Below are positions 1 to 16,923 of a stretch of DNA of 64,000 nucleotides, one piece after another. The DNA comes from Rhipicephalus microplus (lineage: Eukaryota; Arthropoda; Arachnida; Ixodida; Ixodidae). Position numbers and translations under genes: made by a program. Where the stretch lies: the NCBI RefSeq assembly GCF_043290135.1, contig NC_134704.1, forward strand, positions 26,434,501 to 26,498,500, given 5' to 3'. The notes below the pieces were generated by a model. The model saw nothing but the letters and a program-made list of their open reading frames with translations, was not told the origin of the DNA and made no database searches. Every line of letters starts with the position of its first letter. Position 1 is the first letter of the stretch.

Positions 1-1200
1 AGTTGGTAAGTTAGCACCATCGCGTCGACTGTTAGCTCCTTCGAATAAGTTCTCTAGGTAGAACTGTTCTTCGAAAACATCAAACGCCCCCTAAATATCC
101 GACTTTCGTTTACGATAAAAACATGAGAGAAGAGTTCGTAGCAGTTACTTTCAACCTGCCTTTTTTTGCGTAAAGCTCATACGTGCTCGTAAAGGTGTCT
201 ATATTGGAGCAGTCGTCGCTTCCGTGCCGGCGGGAGGTGTCCCATCCGTCGCGCGGTGTCGCTATCGCATCGTCGACGTCTCTATAATAAGCTGCTTATA
301 GGAACACTGACACGTCGCTTCGCTCCGGTGTCTTCTTGGTTGTGCCGCATCGGCACTATCGCTCGCTGCACGGATTTGAGGGGGAAAAGAGTGAAGAAAC
401 CAAGCCGTAAAATGTTGACGCGGACGGAGCTCGCGGCACGTGCCGAGTCGCACCGCCTGGTTACGACAACTTGCAGCCCCGCTATTTCTTTCGTGTTTTT
501 GTTTTTGTTTTTTGCTTTGTTGGTATCCCTCCGATTCCTGCGTCTGTCCGCCTCTCGACAGCTCGGCTCCGTGAAAGTGGTGGATCGACATACCATACAG
601 GTGGCGTTAGAGGATCTTCTGATCGTCATCACCATGATCGCATGTCTGAATGTTGATAAGGCATTTGTTTTTAAAAAAAGGAATGTGTGCTGGGCTGGAT
701 GCTTATCTGTTGGAGCCACGCGCTTGGCACTGCGTTTACGAGTGCTTCTACGCGAAAACTGAGAGCTTGTTTCCGTGTTTGCGATGTCGCGGGGCACTAA
801 TGCCGTTGTCGACCTCCATGAGACCCTGTTAGGCGCTTATATCGTCAAAGCTGTTTGCAGAGCTTTGCCCGCGTTGTCTGCACGCAGTTTGGTGCTTTTG
901 GGGAAAGGCGTAGCGCGGTGGGTGTCCTTTACTGTTCCACCACAGGATGCCCGCATCTGGAGTGAACGGAGGTGCTGTAAACTAAGTGTCTTAAAAGGGG
1001 CCGTAAATATTTTTGGGTGTGCGATGATTCTCACGGCTGAAACAAGCAACTTAAGGTTGTGTACTTTAAATCGAAGCTACGCAAGTGTTGTTGCCATAAT
1101 TAAGTGGCGTGAACATTACACATAGTTGTTGCTCGGGGTCGTCAAAAAAAAAGGGATATATATGTGGGCGTATCGTCTGTATGGTGTGTATGGTTGAAGC
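1..1200. other. No gene recognised (left edge)
   Basis: Open frames of about 170 codons lie on both strands over the same bases (256-762 plus, 797-282 minus). They have no recognisable domain and no codon-level reason to prefer one, so I read this as non-coding or untranslated sequence. A run of eight T and a low-complexity TA stretch occur near 480-530 and 1150-1170. Confidence 0.4.
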
Positions 1201-7500
<6,300 letters not shown>

Positions 7501-7516
7501 TGTCACATTAGTCTGA

Positions 7517-7517
7517 C

Positions 7518-7552
<35 letters not shown>
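7517..7552. repeat. (AT)n(GT)n microsatellite
   Basis: A short AT dinucleotide run passes directly into a GT run before a pyrimidine-rich stretch. Length polymorphism is expected; no function is inferred. Confidence 0.85.
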
Positions 7553-7944
7553 CTTTCGCATTACACTCACTCTTTCTTTGTTACCTTCTGGCAGTTGATT
7601 AGAGCCTCATCCACGTACTCATCTGCGCAACACGTCTGTTGCTACAGGTGAAATTGACGGTCTTGCTTGAACCTGAAATACAACGATGAAACGTGGCAAT
7701 GGGAAAGGACTCGCGACCTTGATGGGAGATCAGATTGCCACATCAGAAACAACTGATTGTCGACAAGCCCACGATGATGAGAACATTGATTATTGGAAAA
7801 AGACCCATACAAATACAGATGTTAACGGCATCGCTTAAAAGGGGGAGCATTTCGTTTCACCCTCATATCTTTACACTATCCGACACCAGGTTTTTCGCCA
7901 GCTCCACCGCCACAATCGTTAACCCCGATAGCAGTGTAGTGAAG

Positions 7945-8270
7945 GACTACGGGACGGCTTTTTGATCTCCCATAGTAGAGTACCTGGTACTCTAAATTGT
8001 TAACAACTTTTTGCAGACACACCACTTTTTCTAAACACACAGAACGTAGTACCTTGTAAGGCCCACGGGATGGCTTTCTGCTCTCTCATAGTAGAGCACA
8101 TTGTACTCTAAATCGTTAACAACTTTTTCTACACACATCACAAAGGAGACCACGATGTCAAGAATCCAGGTATGGTGGTTTAACGTCTTGTAACCGGGAT
8201 GGCTCAATGCTCTCCCATACTTAAGTACGAAGTACCCGAAATCATTAAACACTTTCTCTGAACATCTGTA
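7945..8270. repeat. Three diverged tandem copies of a ~116-129 bp unit
   Basis: A segment with the landmarks GGGAtGGCTtt, CTCtCATAGTAGAG, GTACTCTAAATcGTTAAcaACTTT recurs with GGGA anchors at 7951, 8067 and 8196. Copies 1 and 2 are close; copy 3 is more diverged. The interval before copy 3 includes a TGGTTTAACGTC segment resembling the 3' body of the Ruka SINE, so SINE-related sequence may be part of the array. No coding potential is seen. Confidence 0.75.
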
Positions 8271-8395
8271 ATCTATACAGGTTCGCTTAGGCTGCCTATA
8301 ATGAGCAGTGGGAACAGTGATATTGGTGATAAACAGTCTACCCAGTGCGCTTCGAAACTACAAGTGCAGTCATGAAGCACAGTTGATGAACAGTA

Positions 8396-8575
8396 GTTGA
8401 TTGATTGATATGTGTGGTTTAACGTCCCAAAACCACTGATGATTATGAGAGACGCCGTAGTGGAGGGCTCCGGAAATTTCGACCACCTGGGGTTCTTTAA
8501 CGTGCGCCCAAATCTGAGTACACGGGCCTACACCATTTCCGCCTCCATCGGAAATGCAGCCGCCGCAGCCGGGAT
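8396..8575 (-). mobile_element. Ruka-type SINE, head missing
   Basis: Read on the minus strand, this is the SINE body ending in an (AATC)n-type tail (ATTGATTGAT on plus, at the low-coordinate end). It contains the family landmarks TCCGGAAATTTCGACCACC, GTTCTTTAACGTGC and CGGAAATGCAGCCGCCGC. The copy stops at GCAGCCGGGAT and lacks the A-box and B-box head, so it is 5'-truncated. Ruka is known from ticks as a Pol III-type SINE mobilised by LINE machinery; the assignment here is by remembered family features. Confidence 0.8.
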
Positions 8576-9895
8576 GATGAAACAGTAGTCCGGTGAACGC
8601 ATATTTACCTTTTACGTAACGTATAATCCCGAAATTCTTGCTACCAGCGGCACTAAGCCTATACGATGTGTTCCACCAGAGTGCGCAGAATGAAACTCGT
8701 GTAGACTCACATTTTGTCCGTGCCACTTGCTTGCTCACCACTTTCGAGTTCACGTTAACTTGAATGTATTAACGCTTCAAATGTCCTCGCGATTATTTTT
8801 TTGTTTTGCGCCTTATATAAACTAGAAAGGGGCTCTAAATAGCCGCACGTTATAAAACATTTAAGAAGCAAGCAGAAACAAAAAAGCATAATGCCATTTA
8901 GAAAGTGTAACGGAAGTTACGTAAAGCCAATTTTCCGGGTATTGTTCCTTCTTTTTTGTCTTTTCCGAGCCACGCGACGTCAAGTTGTTACGACATACAG
9001 CCCATGTTTTGAAAGCAGGGAAAAATCCGTAGTAGTTCGAGAACTGAAGAGTACTGAGGTACTTCCAAACACATGCAGCGGCTGCAGGAGGTTCATTTGA
9101 AATTGTTGCATAAGCTGCCAAACTGGTTCTGTCGGTGTGTACCATATAACAAAGCGTTTTCCAATTGTATAGGCTGATGTATATTTGTGTCCACCTGCGC
9201 TCGTCCGTAGATTTGGCACAATGCACTTATACGCAGTGCCTACGAGCAATCTGCATGCTCGTAAACAGGAAGTGCGCAAGCATTCACGTATAGTTCAGTT
9301 CCCTCGAGCTTGAAACTACGTTAACGCTTCGCTTTGGCACAGAATATTTTTATCCTGGTCCAACTCTCGAGGTAGCACTATTTCCGGAGCATGTGCATGT
9401 GAAATATGCCTTACATAATTCTTTCGCCTTCTAGAAAATGTCAACTTAATTTGTCGACTATGTTTGCCAGAATAGAACATGGTGGCAGCTCCACCCGAAA
9501 TTTGAGACGACGCTTTATATTGCAGCCTGCCAAATGAAATGCCATCTTTAAAAGATATATTGACACAATGATGCGGGTCAACATTTCAGACTATCTTATA
9601 TAGAGCGCACAATGCTTGTAAAATTTAGCAGAAGTGCTATAAAAACAGTGGTATCAGGTGCAAACAGAAATGTACATCAACGTAATTTAGTATATTATCG
9701 CAGTGGTGTTCATGGTATCCCTTAGGTGGAATTCTTGACTCCAGCAATCCACGCGGCACCTAGCGGCAATATAGGGAAGCTGCATACTGAGGTCCAAGCA
9801 GTTAAGGCGCCTGTCGTATACGGTATTTAGGAGCACGGTGGGATGGCGCCGCCCGTGAAGAAAAAAAAATGGCAGCATATCCTTGGAGTGAATGA
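8576..9895. other. No gene recognised
   Basis: AT-rich sequence with short ORFs only, overlapping on both strands around 8860-9280. None shows a recognisable motif. Confidence 0.35.
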
Positions 9896-10108
9896 TGGAG
9901 AGTGGGACGAAGCATTCGTCCGTCCGTTCGTTCTTGCTTCCATCCGTCCATGCGTCCGTCTGTGTGACCGTCCATGCGTCCATCTGCCCGTCCGTGCGTG
10001 CGTCTGTTCGTGTGTCCGTCCCTGCGTTCGTCCATGTGTCCGCCCCTGCGTCCATTCATGCGTCCATCCATGCATCTGTCTGTGTGTCCGTTCGTCCATC
10101 TATTCAAC
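9896..10108. repeat. Degenerate (CGTC/CATC) tetranucleotide minisatellite
   Basis: About 210 bases built from CGTC, CATC, TGTC and CGTT tetramers with drift. Because the array is stop-poor, five overlapping frames on both strands stay open (Cys/Val/Arg-rich or Thr/Asp/Gly-rich). These are artefacts of the repeat. Confidence 0.85.
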
Positions 10109-10163
10109 ACTCCAAGTACCACCATCTCGCATCTTTTCATCATATATTCCCCATATAGAAGCA

Positions 10164-10206
10164 CTGCCATCCAGCGGACATTCCAAGGACTAAACGAGAG
10201 GTGGCA
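10164..10206 (+). repeat. Dispersed repeat fragment (copy 1)
   Basis: The segment CTGCCATCCAGCG through ACTAAACGAGAGGTGGC at 10164-10206 recurs at 10808-10851 with few changes. A second motif, GGAGCTTCGCCCCTAAAA (10587-10604), recurs as GGAGCTTTGCCCCTAAAA at 10902-10919. The two motifs keep the same order, so this is one repeat family present twice in about 750 bases. Confidence 0.65.
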
Positions 10207-10807
10207 CACGCACACTTTCTTACGGATTGCGCTTCGGGTCTACTTCCCACCTTTAACCACCTCGAGTTCATGGTATATACTAGTTCACTGTATTCATGGC
10301 ACTGCGGCTAAACGCTCTATAAACCTTTCTAAAACTAAAGAGGTTACACCCAGCGGATATAACGTACCAACCCTTTCCTGTCAGATAGTGCTCAATGTAC
10401 ATGCCAAAGGCTGCTAATGGGGAATGAATGACAGGAGTATTCGGCTTCTAGTTAACGCGCATGCTGCAAATTTTTTATTGTTCAACAACGCACAGAGAAA
10501 TCTCTCACCAGCACCAGCTTGAAGGTCAAAATGTTATACTTGTTACACACTACAACGGCTACGAGGGACGGACGGGTGCTGCTATAAGGAGCTTCGCCCC
10601 TAAAAACGAACGGTCAAGCAGATTTCTACTTCCAAGGTGAGGCACCAGTGTTAACTTGTTAATTCGAACCTATTAAATGACCATTGTATTCAGTGACTAC
10701 ATGTCACTGCGGCGCCCGGAGTACATGTAAACTAATTTCGCAGAGACACGGTGCGCCATGTGCATTACACACACAACGCGACCACTTCAAAAACGCCGCG
10801 ACAAGTA

Positions 10808-11438
10808 CTGCCATCCAGCGAACAATCCGAGGACTAAACGAGAGGTGGCTACTACAGCTACGACGACGACATGCATCGGGGACGCACGACTCATGGCTTC
10901 AGGAGCTTTGCCCCTAAAAAACGCCAAAGGCACAATGAGCTTCGAACCCGGGTCCCCTGCGTGCCAGCCCAGTATTCTACAACTGAGCAACGCCGGTTCT
11001 TGGAAACGCTTTACAAACTGGCCTTAAGCAGGCTTGATGTCGGGAAAGTAATTACGTTAATATGACTAATAAAGCGTTTTAGAACAGCAAAAAGAACATT
11101 CAGGTGTCACAGAATGCGAATTTCGCAAAGAGTGGCTCGTCGAGTGCTCCAATCGTTTGCAAAAGCTCGATCTTGTTCACTTAGTAACTGTGACGTATAC
11201 CGACTGTGGGGGATTGTGGGGATGAACAGAGCTTCTGCCACAATTCTTCATTGTCGTCAAGCACAGCACACAAAAAAGGTACCACGCTTCTTCAAAGAAT
11301 GACGAAGTATGACATAATGAATGCCTGCTTACTACACAATTATTTAGGGCGTAGTGGGTACGCTGCAAGTGTACCTGATAGTTACCTAAACAGCGTTTAA
11401 AAAAGACTCTGAAAAGCCGCTTTTGCAGCTTTCGCTGT
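10808..11438. mobile_element. Composite dispersed repeat, copy A (right terminus present)
   Basis: After the GGAGCTTTGCCCCTAAAA motif, the sequence at 10925-11438 aligns by eye with the two halves that flank the second gypsy element (45560-45940 and 52630-53002). Shared landmarks include CCCAGTATTCTAC, GATGTCgGGAAAGcAATtaCGTTAATA, TAGTTACCTAA and CTCTGAAAAGCCGC. It ends in AGCTTTCGCTGT (11427-11438), which is also the right end of copy B. Read on the minus strand, 10940-11000 resembles a tRNA, with an A-box-like GCTCAGTTGTAGAATACTGGG and a B-box-like ACCCGGGTTCGAA. The left terminus is not present here. Confidence 0.6.
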
Positions 11439-12286
11439 CAGTGCTGCGCGTTCCGCGCAGGCCTGGCTGGTTTTCTTTTTTTTTCTGCTTTGGTCAGATT
11501 AAGTTTTGTTTCGTTATACAAATAGTGACCCAAGGATGAGCATAACATAAATATAGGCCTCCAACGTGGATTTTATTTTGATATGTTTATTTTATTTTAT
11601 TCCATTTTATCATTTTTTGCAGTCTCCTTTGAGTGATACGGTTCACCCGGAGAATTAGAAATCGAGAGGCTCTTTCGTTGTCCACACGCTCGTTAACCTG
11701 ATAAAGGTGCTGATTAGACATAAGCTGATTAAGCCTAATGAGACGACTTCAGCTTATTAATTTGGAAATCGCAGTTGGCGCTGAGCTACATGGCTTTTGG
11801 GTAAGCGCTTGAAACGACCCCAACGAGAAGACAGCGTCGTCTCACGCCTCTCTTGCGCTTCTAGTAGGGATTATATCGCATGTCTACAGCAACCAGTTTT
11901 TTTTTTTTTCGTTTATAAGCGAAGACATCGAAAAAAAAAAGGCTGTGCGAAAGCCGGTTGTACAGAGACCACGAAACTATCATCACATTTGAACAGAAAG
12001 AAAAATGGCGGAGCTTGTATACTTAGCCACGTAGTGCTTCAAACTGCGAAACTGGGCGATTCTGAAGGCTAATCTGGTTGCTATCTACGTTGTTTTTGAG
12101 CCTTAGCTATAGGTGCATCAACTTGCTTCTACGTTTTTTCGAGGTTGTTGCTAGGCTTTCGTGAGGCGCTTCTAGCCTCTTTATGCGCTGATTATTAGCT
12201 CAGATAGGTTAGAGTTAAACCACAGACAGTCGCAGCAGACAAGACACGGATGTAAAGGCTTCAGAGACAGAAATTCTGGCTGAAGA
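11439..12286. other. No gene recognised; contains a CCTAG-type short repeat
   Basis: No coding signal. Around 12075-12180 the minus strand carries spaced copies of a CCTAG-N-AACAACC / AGAAGCAA motif like the array at 45325-45410. Confidence 0.35.
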
Positions 12287-12555
12287 CGAGCGTTCGCATG
12301 ATTGATTGATTGATTTGTGGGGTTTAACGTCTCAAAACCACCATATGGTTATGAGAGACGCCGTAGTGGAGGGCTCCGGAAATTTCGACCACCTGGGGTT
12401 CTTTAACGTGCACCCACATCTGAGCACACGGGCGTACATTTCCGCCTCCATCGGAAATGCAGCCGCCGCAGCCGGGATTTGAACCCGCGACCTGCGGGTC
12501 AGTAGCCGAGTACCTTAGCTACTAGACCACCACGGCGGGGCGCCGAGCGTCCGCA
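12287..12555 (-). mobile_element. Full-length Ruka-type SINE with target-site duplication
   Basis: The minus strand from 12540 to 12301 starts CCCCGCCGTGGTGGTCTAG and has an A-box-like segment and a B box (GGTCGCGGGTTCAAATCCC). The body continues to the low-coordinate end, which is an (AATC)n-type tail. It is flanked by a 12-base direct repeat with one mismatch, CGAGCGTTCGCA (12287-12298) and CGAGCGTCCGCA (12544-12555), the expected mark of LINE-mediated insertion. It has head, body and tail, so it is the reference copy for the others in this window. Confidence 0.9.
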
Positions 12556-12867
12556 CCTCTCGTAGATCTACGGGCATGCACGTAGACGTTGGCGCAGGTC
12601 TTCCATCGCTTCGGGTTCCTATCACAGCCGCCATTGCCTCTCCCATTCCCGAGTGTTTGGCTGACTATCGCCTTCTTCCTGTCTGTTGCGCAGCAATGCC
12701 GAGTAGTCGGACTTACCCATTTTTTTATGGCACACACCCGTTTGAGATGATAGTTTTCTGATAGGCCGCCCTCATTTCTGTGGCACATACCCGTGGGCCA
12801 ACTGTTGGGGTTAACTTTTTCTAAATGCGAAGCAATTCTTTGCGTACTGCAAGCACTTTTGGCATCT

Positions 12868-12878
12868 ATCTATCTACG

Positions 12879-12970
<92 letters not shown>
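12868..12970. repeat. (TATC)n microsatellite
   Basis: About 100 bases of near-perfect ATCT/TATC. The Ser-Ile-Tyr-Leu repeat peptide across it is an artefact of the 12-base reading cycle. Confidence 0.95.
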
Positions 12971-13177
12971 CGCTTACGTCTGGGTTGTCTCGTGATCACC
13001 CGCTTAACTTGGCGTCAAACAAAATTAGTGTGGGAGGGTAAGATGGTTTGGCGAATATAACGCGCTGGTCAAGACATCAACAATGTCACATTCCCGCCGA
13101 GTACGTCGTCAAACACGTCGCCTACGTCGTCAAAAACACGTCGCGCATGCCGTCCAAAACGTGTCGCTTCCATAGAA

Positions 13178-13260
13178 AGATTGCAACACGGTCACCCTCT
13201 CTCCGCGCGCTTCGCATAACATCGATTCTTCAGGTACGTGGGATCTGCCGAATTTTTTTT
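13178..13260 (+). repeat. Dispersed repeat, copy shared with 57.3 kb
   Basis: ATTGCAACACGG, GCTTCGCATAAC and GTGGGATCTGCCGAATTT occur in this order here and again at 57305-57385 with the same spacing. No terminal structure or tail was found. Confidence 0.7.
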
Positions 13261-13444
13261 AATTTTAGTGGGCCATGGCTTATTAAAAGTATTAACCCCA
13301 TTTTTTAGGCACATACCTGAAAGGCCGCACAAATCGCACCTGCCTTAAGCAGGTTCACTTTTTAAAAGTCACAGTTTCGCCTCAAGGGCGAAGCTATAAC
13401 TACGATAGCCATCAATTTAAATGACATATGCAGAAAGAATAGCT

Positions 13445-13576
13445 CGACACCTGCAGCGTGCTGCTCAAACACAAAGATGGCCGCGTGAAAACAGCACAGA
13501 GTGCTTGTCCTGTGTGATCCTGTGTGTTATTTTCGTGCGAACTTCTTCGTGTTTGAGTAGCGCGCTGCAAGTGTCG
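13445..13576. repeat. Foldback element (imperfect inverted repeat)
   Basis: The left arm starts CGACACCTGCAGCGTGCTGC (13445) and the right arm ends GCGCTGCAAGTGTCG (13576). The arms are about 50 bases and pair with scattered mismatches, including CTCAAACAC against GTGTTTGAG. The centre contains AGTGCTTGTCCTGTGTG. The shape suggests a miniature foldback or MITE-like element; no coding capacity. Confidence 0.7.
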
Positions 13577-14297
13577 ACTATGCGCAACCGACTAGTCCCT
13601 ACTACGACTCTTCTAGCCAGCAGCTCACCCTTTCCGCAACCACAGCCACTGCAGCGGACTGAATGGCTTTCGCGTAGTCTATAGCTTCAATGTAATATTT
13701 GCGGTGAAAGCGCGACATGTGCCCCTTTCTCTTCCTCCTCCCCCTTCCCTCCTCCCCCTTCCCTAGAGAGAAGCACGCCAGCGCGGGCGACCATGTCGTG
13801 TAGTACAGTGTATACACATCGGGGGCACGCATCCCAAGTCCATCCAAAAAGAGAGCGGGGAGACGAGCTTTAAAGCGCATCCCTTTACGCCGTTTCGCGG
13901 GTGGCAGGGAACAAACCTCTGCCGCACCAGAGCTCCGCGCACCGTCAGCAGTAAATGGTGTATGTAAATAGCTTGCCGACAGCTTGCTGGAGAATGTATG
14001 CAGCGTGGTGAAGCTTCCTAATGCGGCGCGCTGGCTTGAACTTCGTATATCCAGCCAGCCGCACAGCTCGGAAGAATGGCCTTCTGAACGACATCTGTAG
14101 GCAATATGTAAACATGAATCGCCTGCACACAACAAATGTCCTTATGAGCAGAACTCGCAACGGGATTAAGACGAGAATTAGCAAGCTGTTGTTGATAGAT
14201 GTGTGCCTCACTACCACTGTCGAGGAGCGACCGAGCATCGGCTGGGGTATTTAGCCAAGCAGGAAGTGTACAACTCCGGAGAAGTTTTCAATTTATC

Positions 14298-14457
14298 CTA
14301 ACATATGACTTTCCCGTGTACTCAGATTTGGGTGCACGTTAACGAACCCCAGGCGGTCAAAATTTCCGGAGCCCTCCACTACGGCGTCTCTCATAATCGA
14401 ACGGTTGTTTTGGGACGCTAAACCCCACAAATCAATCAATCAATCTAACATATGACC
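14298..14457 (+). mobile_element. 5'-truncated Ruka-type SINE with target-site duplication
   Basis: The plus-strand SINE body begins inside the element at CCCGTGTACTCAGATTTGG and runs to (AATC)n at 14431-14444. The direct repeat CTAACATATGAC flanks it (14298-14309 and 14445-14456). The truncated 5' end inside a perfect duplication shows that truncation happened during insertion, as is usual for target-primed reverse transcription. Confidence 0.88.
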
Positions 14458-16829
14458 TTGTGCTTTTTTTTGCCTTTTATCTAAGTTTTGTGCGAATCAT
14501 TACGATAATCTTGTCAAGTTTCGTTACTACCTCGTGCGTATAAGCGCGGTGTATTCTTTAGCTCCACCCCTGAAGTCTTTCGTCGAGGAATACAGACTTG
14601 CAGCCAACTGCGGCTGCAAAATATGCTTCATCGTCGGCTGCTTTTCCCTCTGTCACACCATTGTCGCTCCAGCGCCTTTGGATGTAGGCTCGCTGGATGA
14701 ATGGCACGTTTGCAATTCCAACGAGCTCCCACGTCACATATTTTTTTCTTCCTCTCGGCTCACTGGTCGACGTTAGGGAATCACTGAAAACGTCAAGTCT
14801 ACACTCAGACTTCTTCGAAGTACAGTGTCAGCACCATCGATTCTATTTTTCTTTTTCAACCTACGCTCTTCTTTTAGTCTTTTCTGTTCTTTGCGAACTC
14901 GCTGGAGAGCAATTTTTAAACGCGCTGTGGTCAGCAGGGCGGATATATTGGACGCAGTAACGTTGCCTTGGACTACTCCTCCCCCCCCCCTTCCCCAAAA
15001 AAAAAAGAACAGACTGGGCCGTACAGAAATGCCGAGCTACGAAGATTGCTGCCGTGGTCAGAACCCTGCGTGACGGAGAATTATGTTGTTTCTTTCTCTT
15101 CTTTTTTTTTACTCCTCCGACTTCTTTGCGGAGATGTGCGCGAAAGGATTTGGGCCTCTCAATCGTAACAATGGATTGCTACAAATATAGTAACTTTGAA
15201 CGAATTCATTGGCCGTCATCTATATACGCTGCAACCAACCGTGCTGACCATCAGTTGCTTCCGAGTTTGTCTAGCGAACAACAGTATTAAATGTAATTTC
15301 TCTGCTCTCATTCCTGAGGCCTTATTAGTGTTTCCTGAGTGACGCCGCAGTGAAGAGCTTTAAACTAAGTACGAGTACGTGGGTTCGATCAACGCGCGTG
15401 TTAAGACCCGTGTATAAGTGACATACTGGTCTGAACATAGTCTGCATCTTAAACGCCATTGTTCTGCCTAAAAAACTAGAGCTCTAGGTTAACTTCCTAG
15501 CGTGATCTGACTTTATTTGTTTCTTTCTGTGTATAACCTTCTCGTGTTCTTGCTTTCTTTTTCTGTGATCACCCTACACTATTTGTTGGAGGTACTTCAA
15601 AAACTTTTGGCGTATATTTGGATTTGTGAGCTCAAAGAAAGGCGTTTATTAGCTCTACTAACGGCACGCGAAAGCAAGAGCTGAATGTACGTTACTGTGA
15701 CCCACCACTTTCTTAGCCATTTTCATAATGCACTTAGTGAGGTGACGCAGTTTCTGTCACTACGCTTTCTTTTGTGAGCAAAACAATGTACTAGATTGTC
15801 TGACGAAGCATCGTTTTTCTTTTGTCTACACGACGTCAGCGTTCGTACAAGTTCATTTGTTTTGGTTTCATTTTGCTCCTTTTATTGTCGATTGACCCCA
15901 TCAGTTGACTCGGATATTTTTGCGCTTACACTCACGTTTAGAACGAGCACACATAATCTCGACGCCAGTTTTCATCTGTCGGTGGGGTGGCGGGATAGTT
16001 AGGTCACTGTTCATGGCGAGCCAACACCGGTGGCCATCGTGCGACTTTTCTTGCCCATGAAGAGAAAACTATACACGGCGGAGCTTCTGCGCAGGCGCTA
16101 CGCGAAGCGGTTTGGTATGGCGCGAGTCTCCCATTGTTGTGGAATTGGCGTTTCATACCTATGAATACGTAGCTTAGCGTTCGAGGTACACGTAGTACTC
16201 TCGACTTTCTCGCGCGCGTGTATTAACGCAAAGTGACAACGTGTATTCCCACTTTCCGACACCTGTAGGTGGCGCGGAGAGCGTTTCAATATGGCGGGTC
16301 GAGAAATGATGGAGGCTACCCTAAGGCATGCGCGTCTCGAGAATAAGGCGGCTTTCGGGCCTCTGGTGTCTCTAAGCACTAAACAGAGATATATGTTGTC
16401 GAAGGAGGGGCAGCGTTTATCGCTGGTCACGTTTTGCAAACTCTGTACAATATGCGAGAATTTAGAGCGAACAGCGGTAGCGCAGATGTAAACAAAGCGC
16501 CACACGCGCGTTTATGACGAGACGTATACGGTTCCTCGCACCGGCTGAGCTGCGAAACGATCGTTCAAAGTAGCCGAGTGACACGGACGCTGTGAAACAG
16601 GAGTGATTTAGGAGATAGGGACACTACACGTGCGTTTGCTCTTAGCTCGTAGCCCGTTTTTAGCCATGGTACAGCACGACTACGATGAGCCCGCACCACC
16701 GTCTTCCAGCTTCCGAAAAAATCCGCATGGTGGCGCTAGCTGATCTGTAAAGCGCGATTACAGAAAGCAGAAATACCTCGCTGGTGTGAGCTGCGTCGTG
16801 TCTCAAAGAGCTACGTGCATAAAATAAAA
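14458..16829. other. No gene recognised
   Basis: Several pyrimidine-rich tracts (C10 near 14980-14990, T9 near 15101). A 66-codon frame starting ATGGCGGGTC at 16291 has a good initiator context but no recognisable domain and is probably chance. Confidence 0.35.
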
Positions 16830-16923
16830 GATATCAAAAATATTGCACGCTAACACGACAAGCGCTCTTCGGCTTCTTTCGTCGTGCTTGTCTCGTTATC
16901 GTAGGAACGTTTTTGATATATCA
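16828..16923. repeat. Foldback element centred on GACAAGC...GCTTGTC
   Basis: The arms GATATCAAAAATATTG-CACG-CTAACACGACAAGC and the complement of GCTTGTCTCGTTATCG...TTTTTGATATATC pair with a few indels, forming a hairpin of about 95 bases. The loop contains GCTCTTCGGC. The centre resembles those of the foldbacks at 13445 and 30064. Confidence 0.65.

Noticed and set aside
256..832. 168-codon plus ORF and 171-codon minus ORF
   Set aside because: Same bases open on both strands, no recognisable family, no splice or initiator support.
9687..10417. Overlapping ORFs of 88-147 codons on both strands
   Set aside because: They come from the stop-poor CGTC/CATC array; five frames overlap and no domain is present.
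13602..14135. 177-codon minus ORF
   Set aside because: Overlaps the edge of a foldback element and a pyrimidine tract; no domain, and flanking repeats suggest repetitive DNA.
16291..16491. 66-codon ORF with ATGGCGGGTC start
   Set aside because: Good start context but no domain and no splice or repeat evidence; too short to support.
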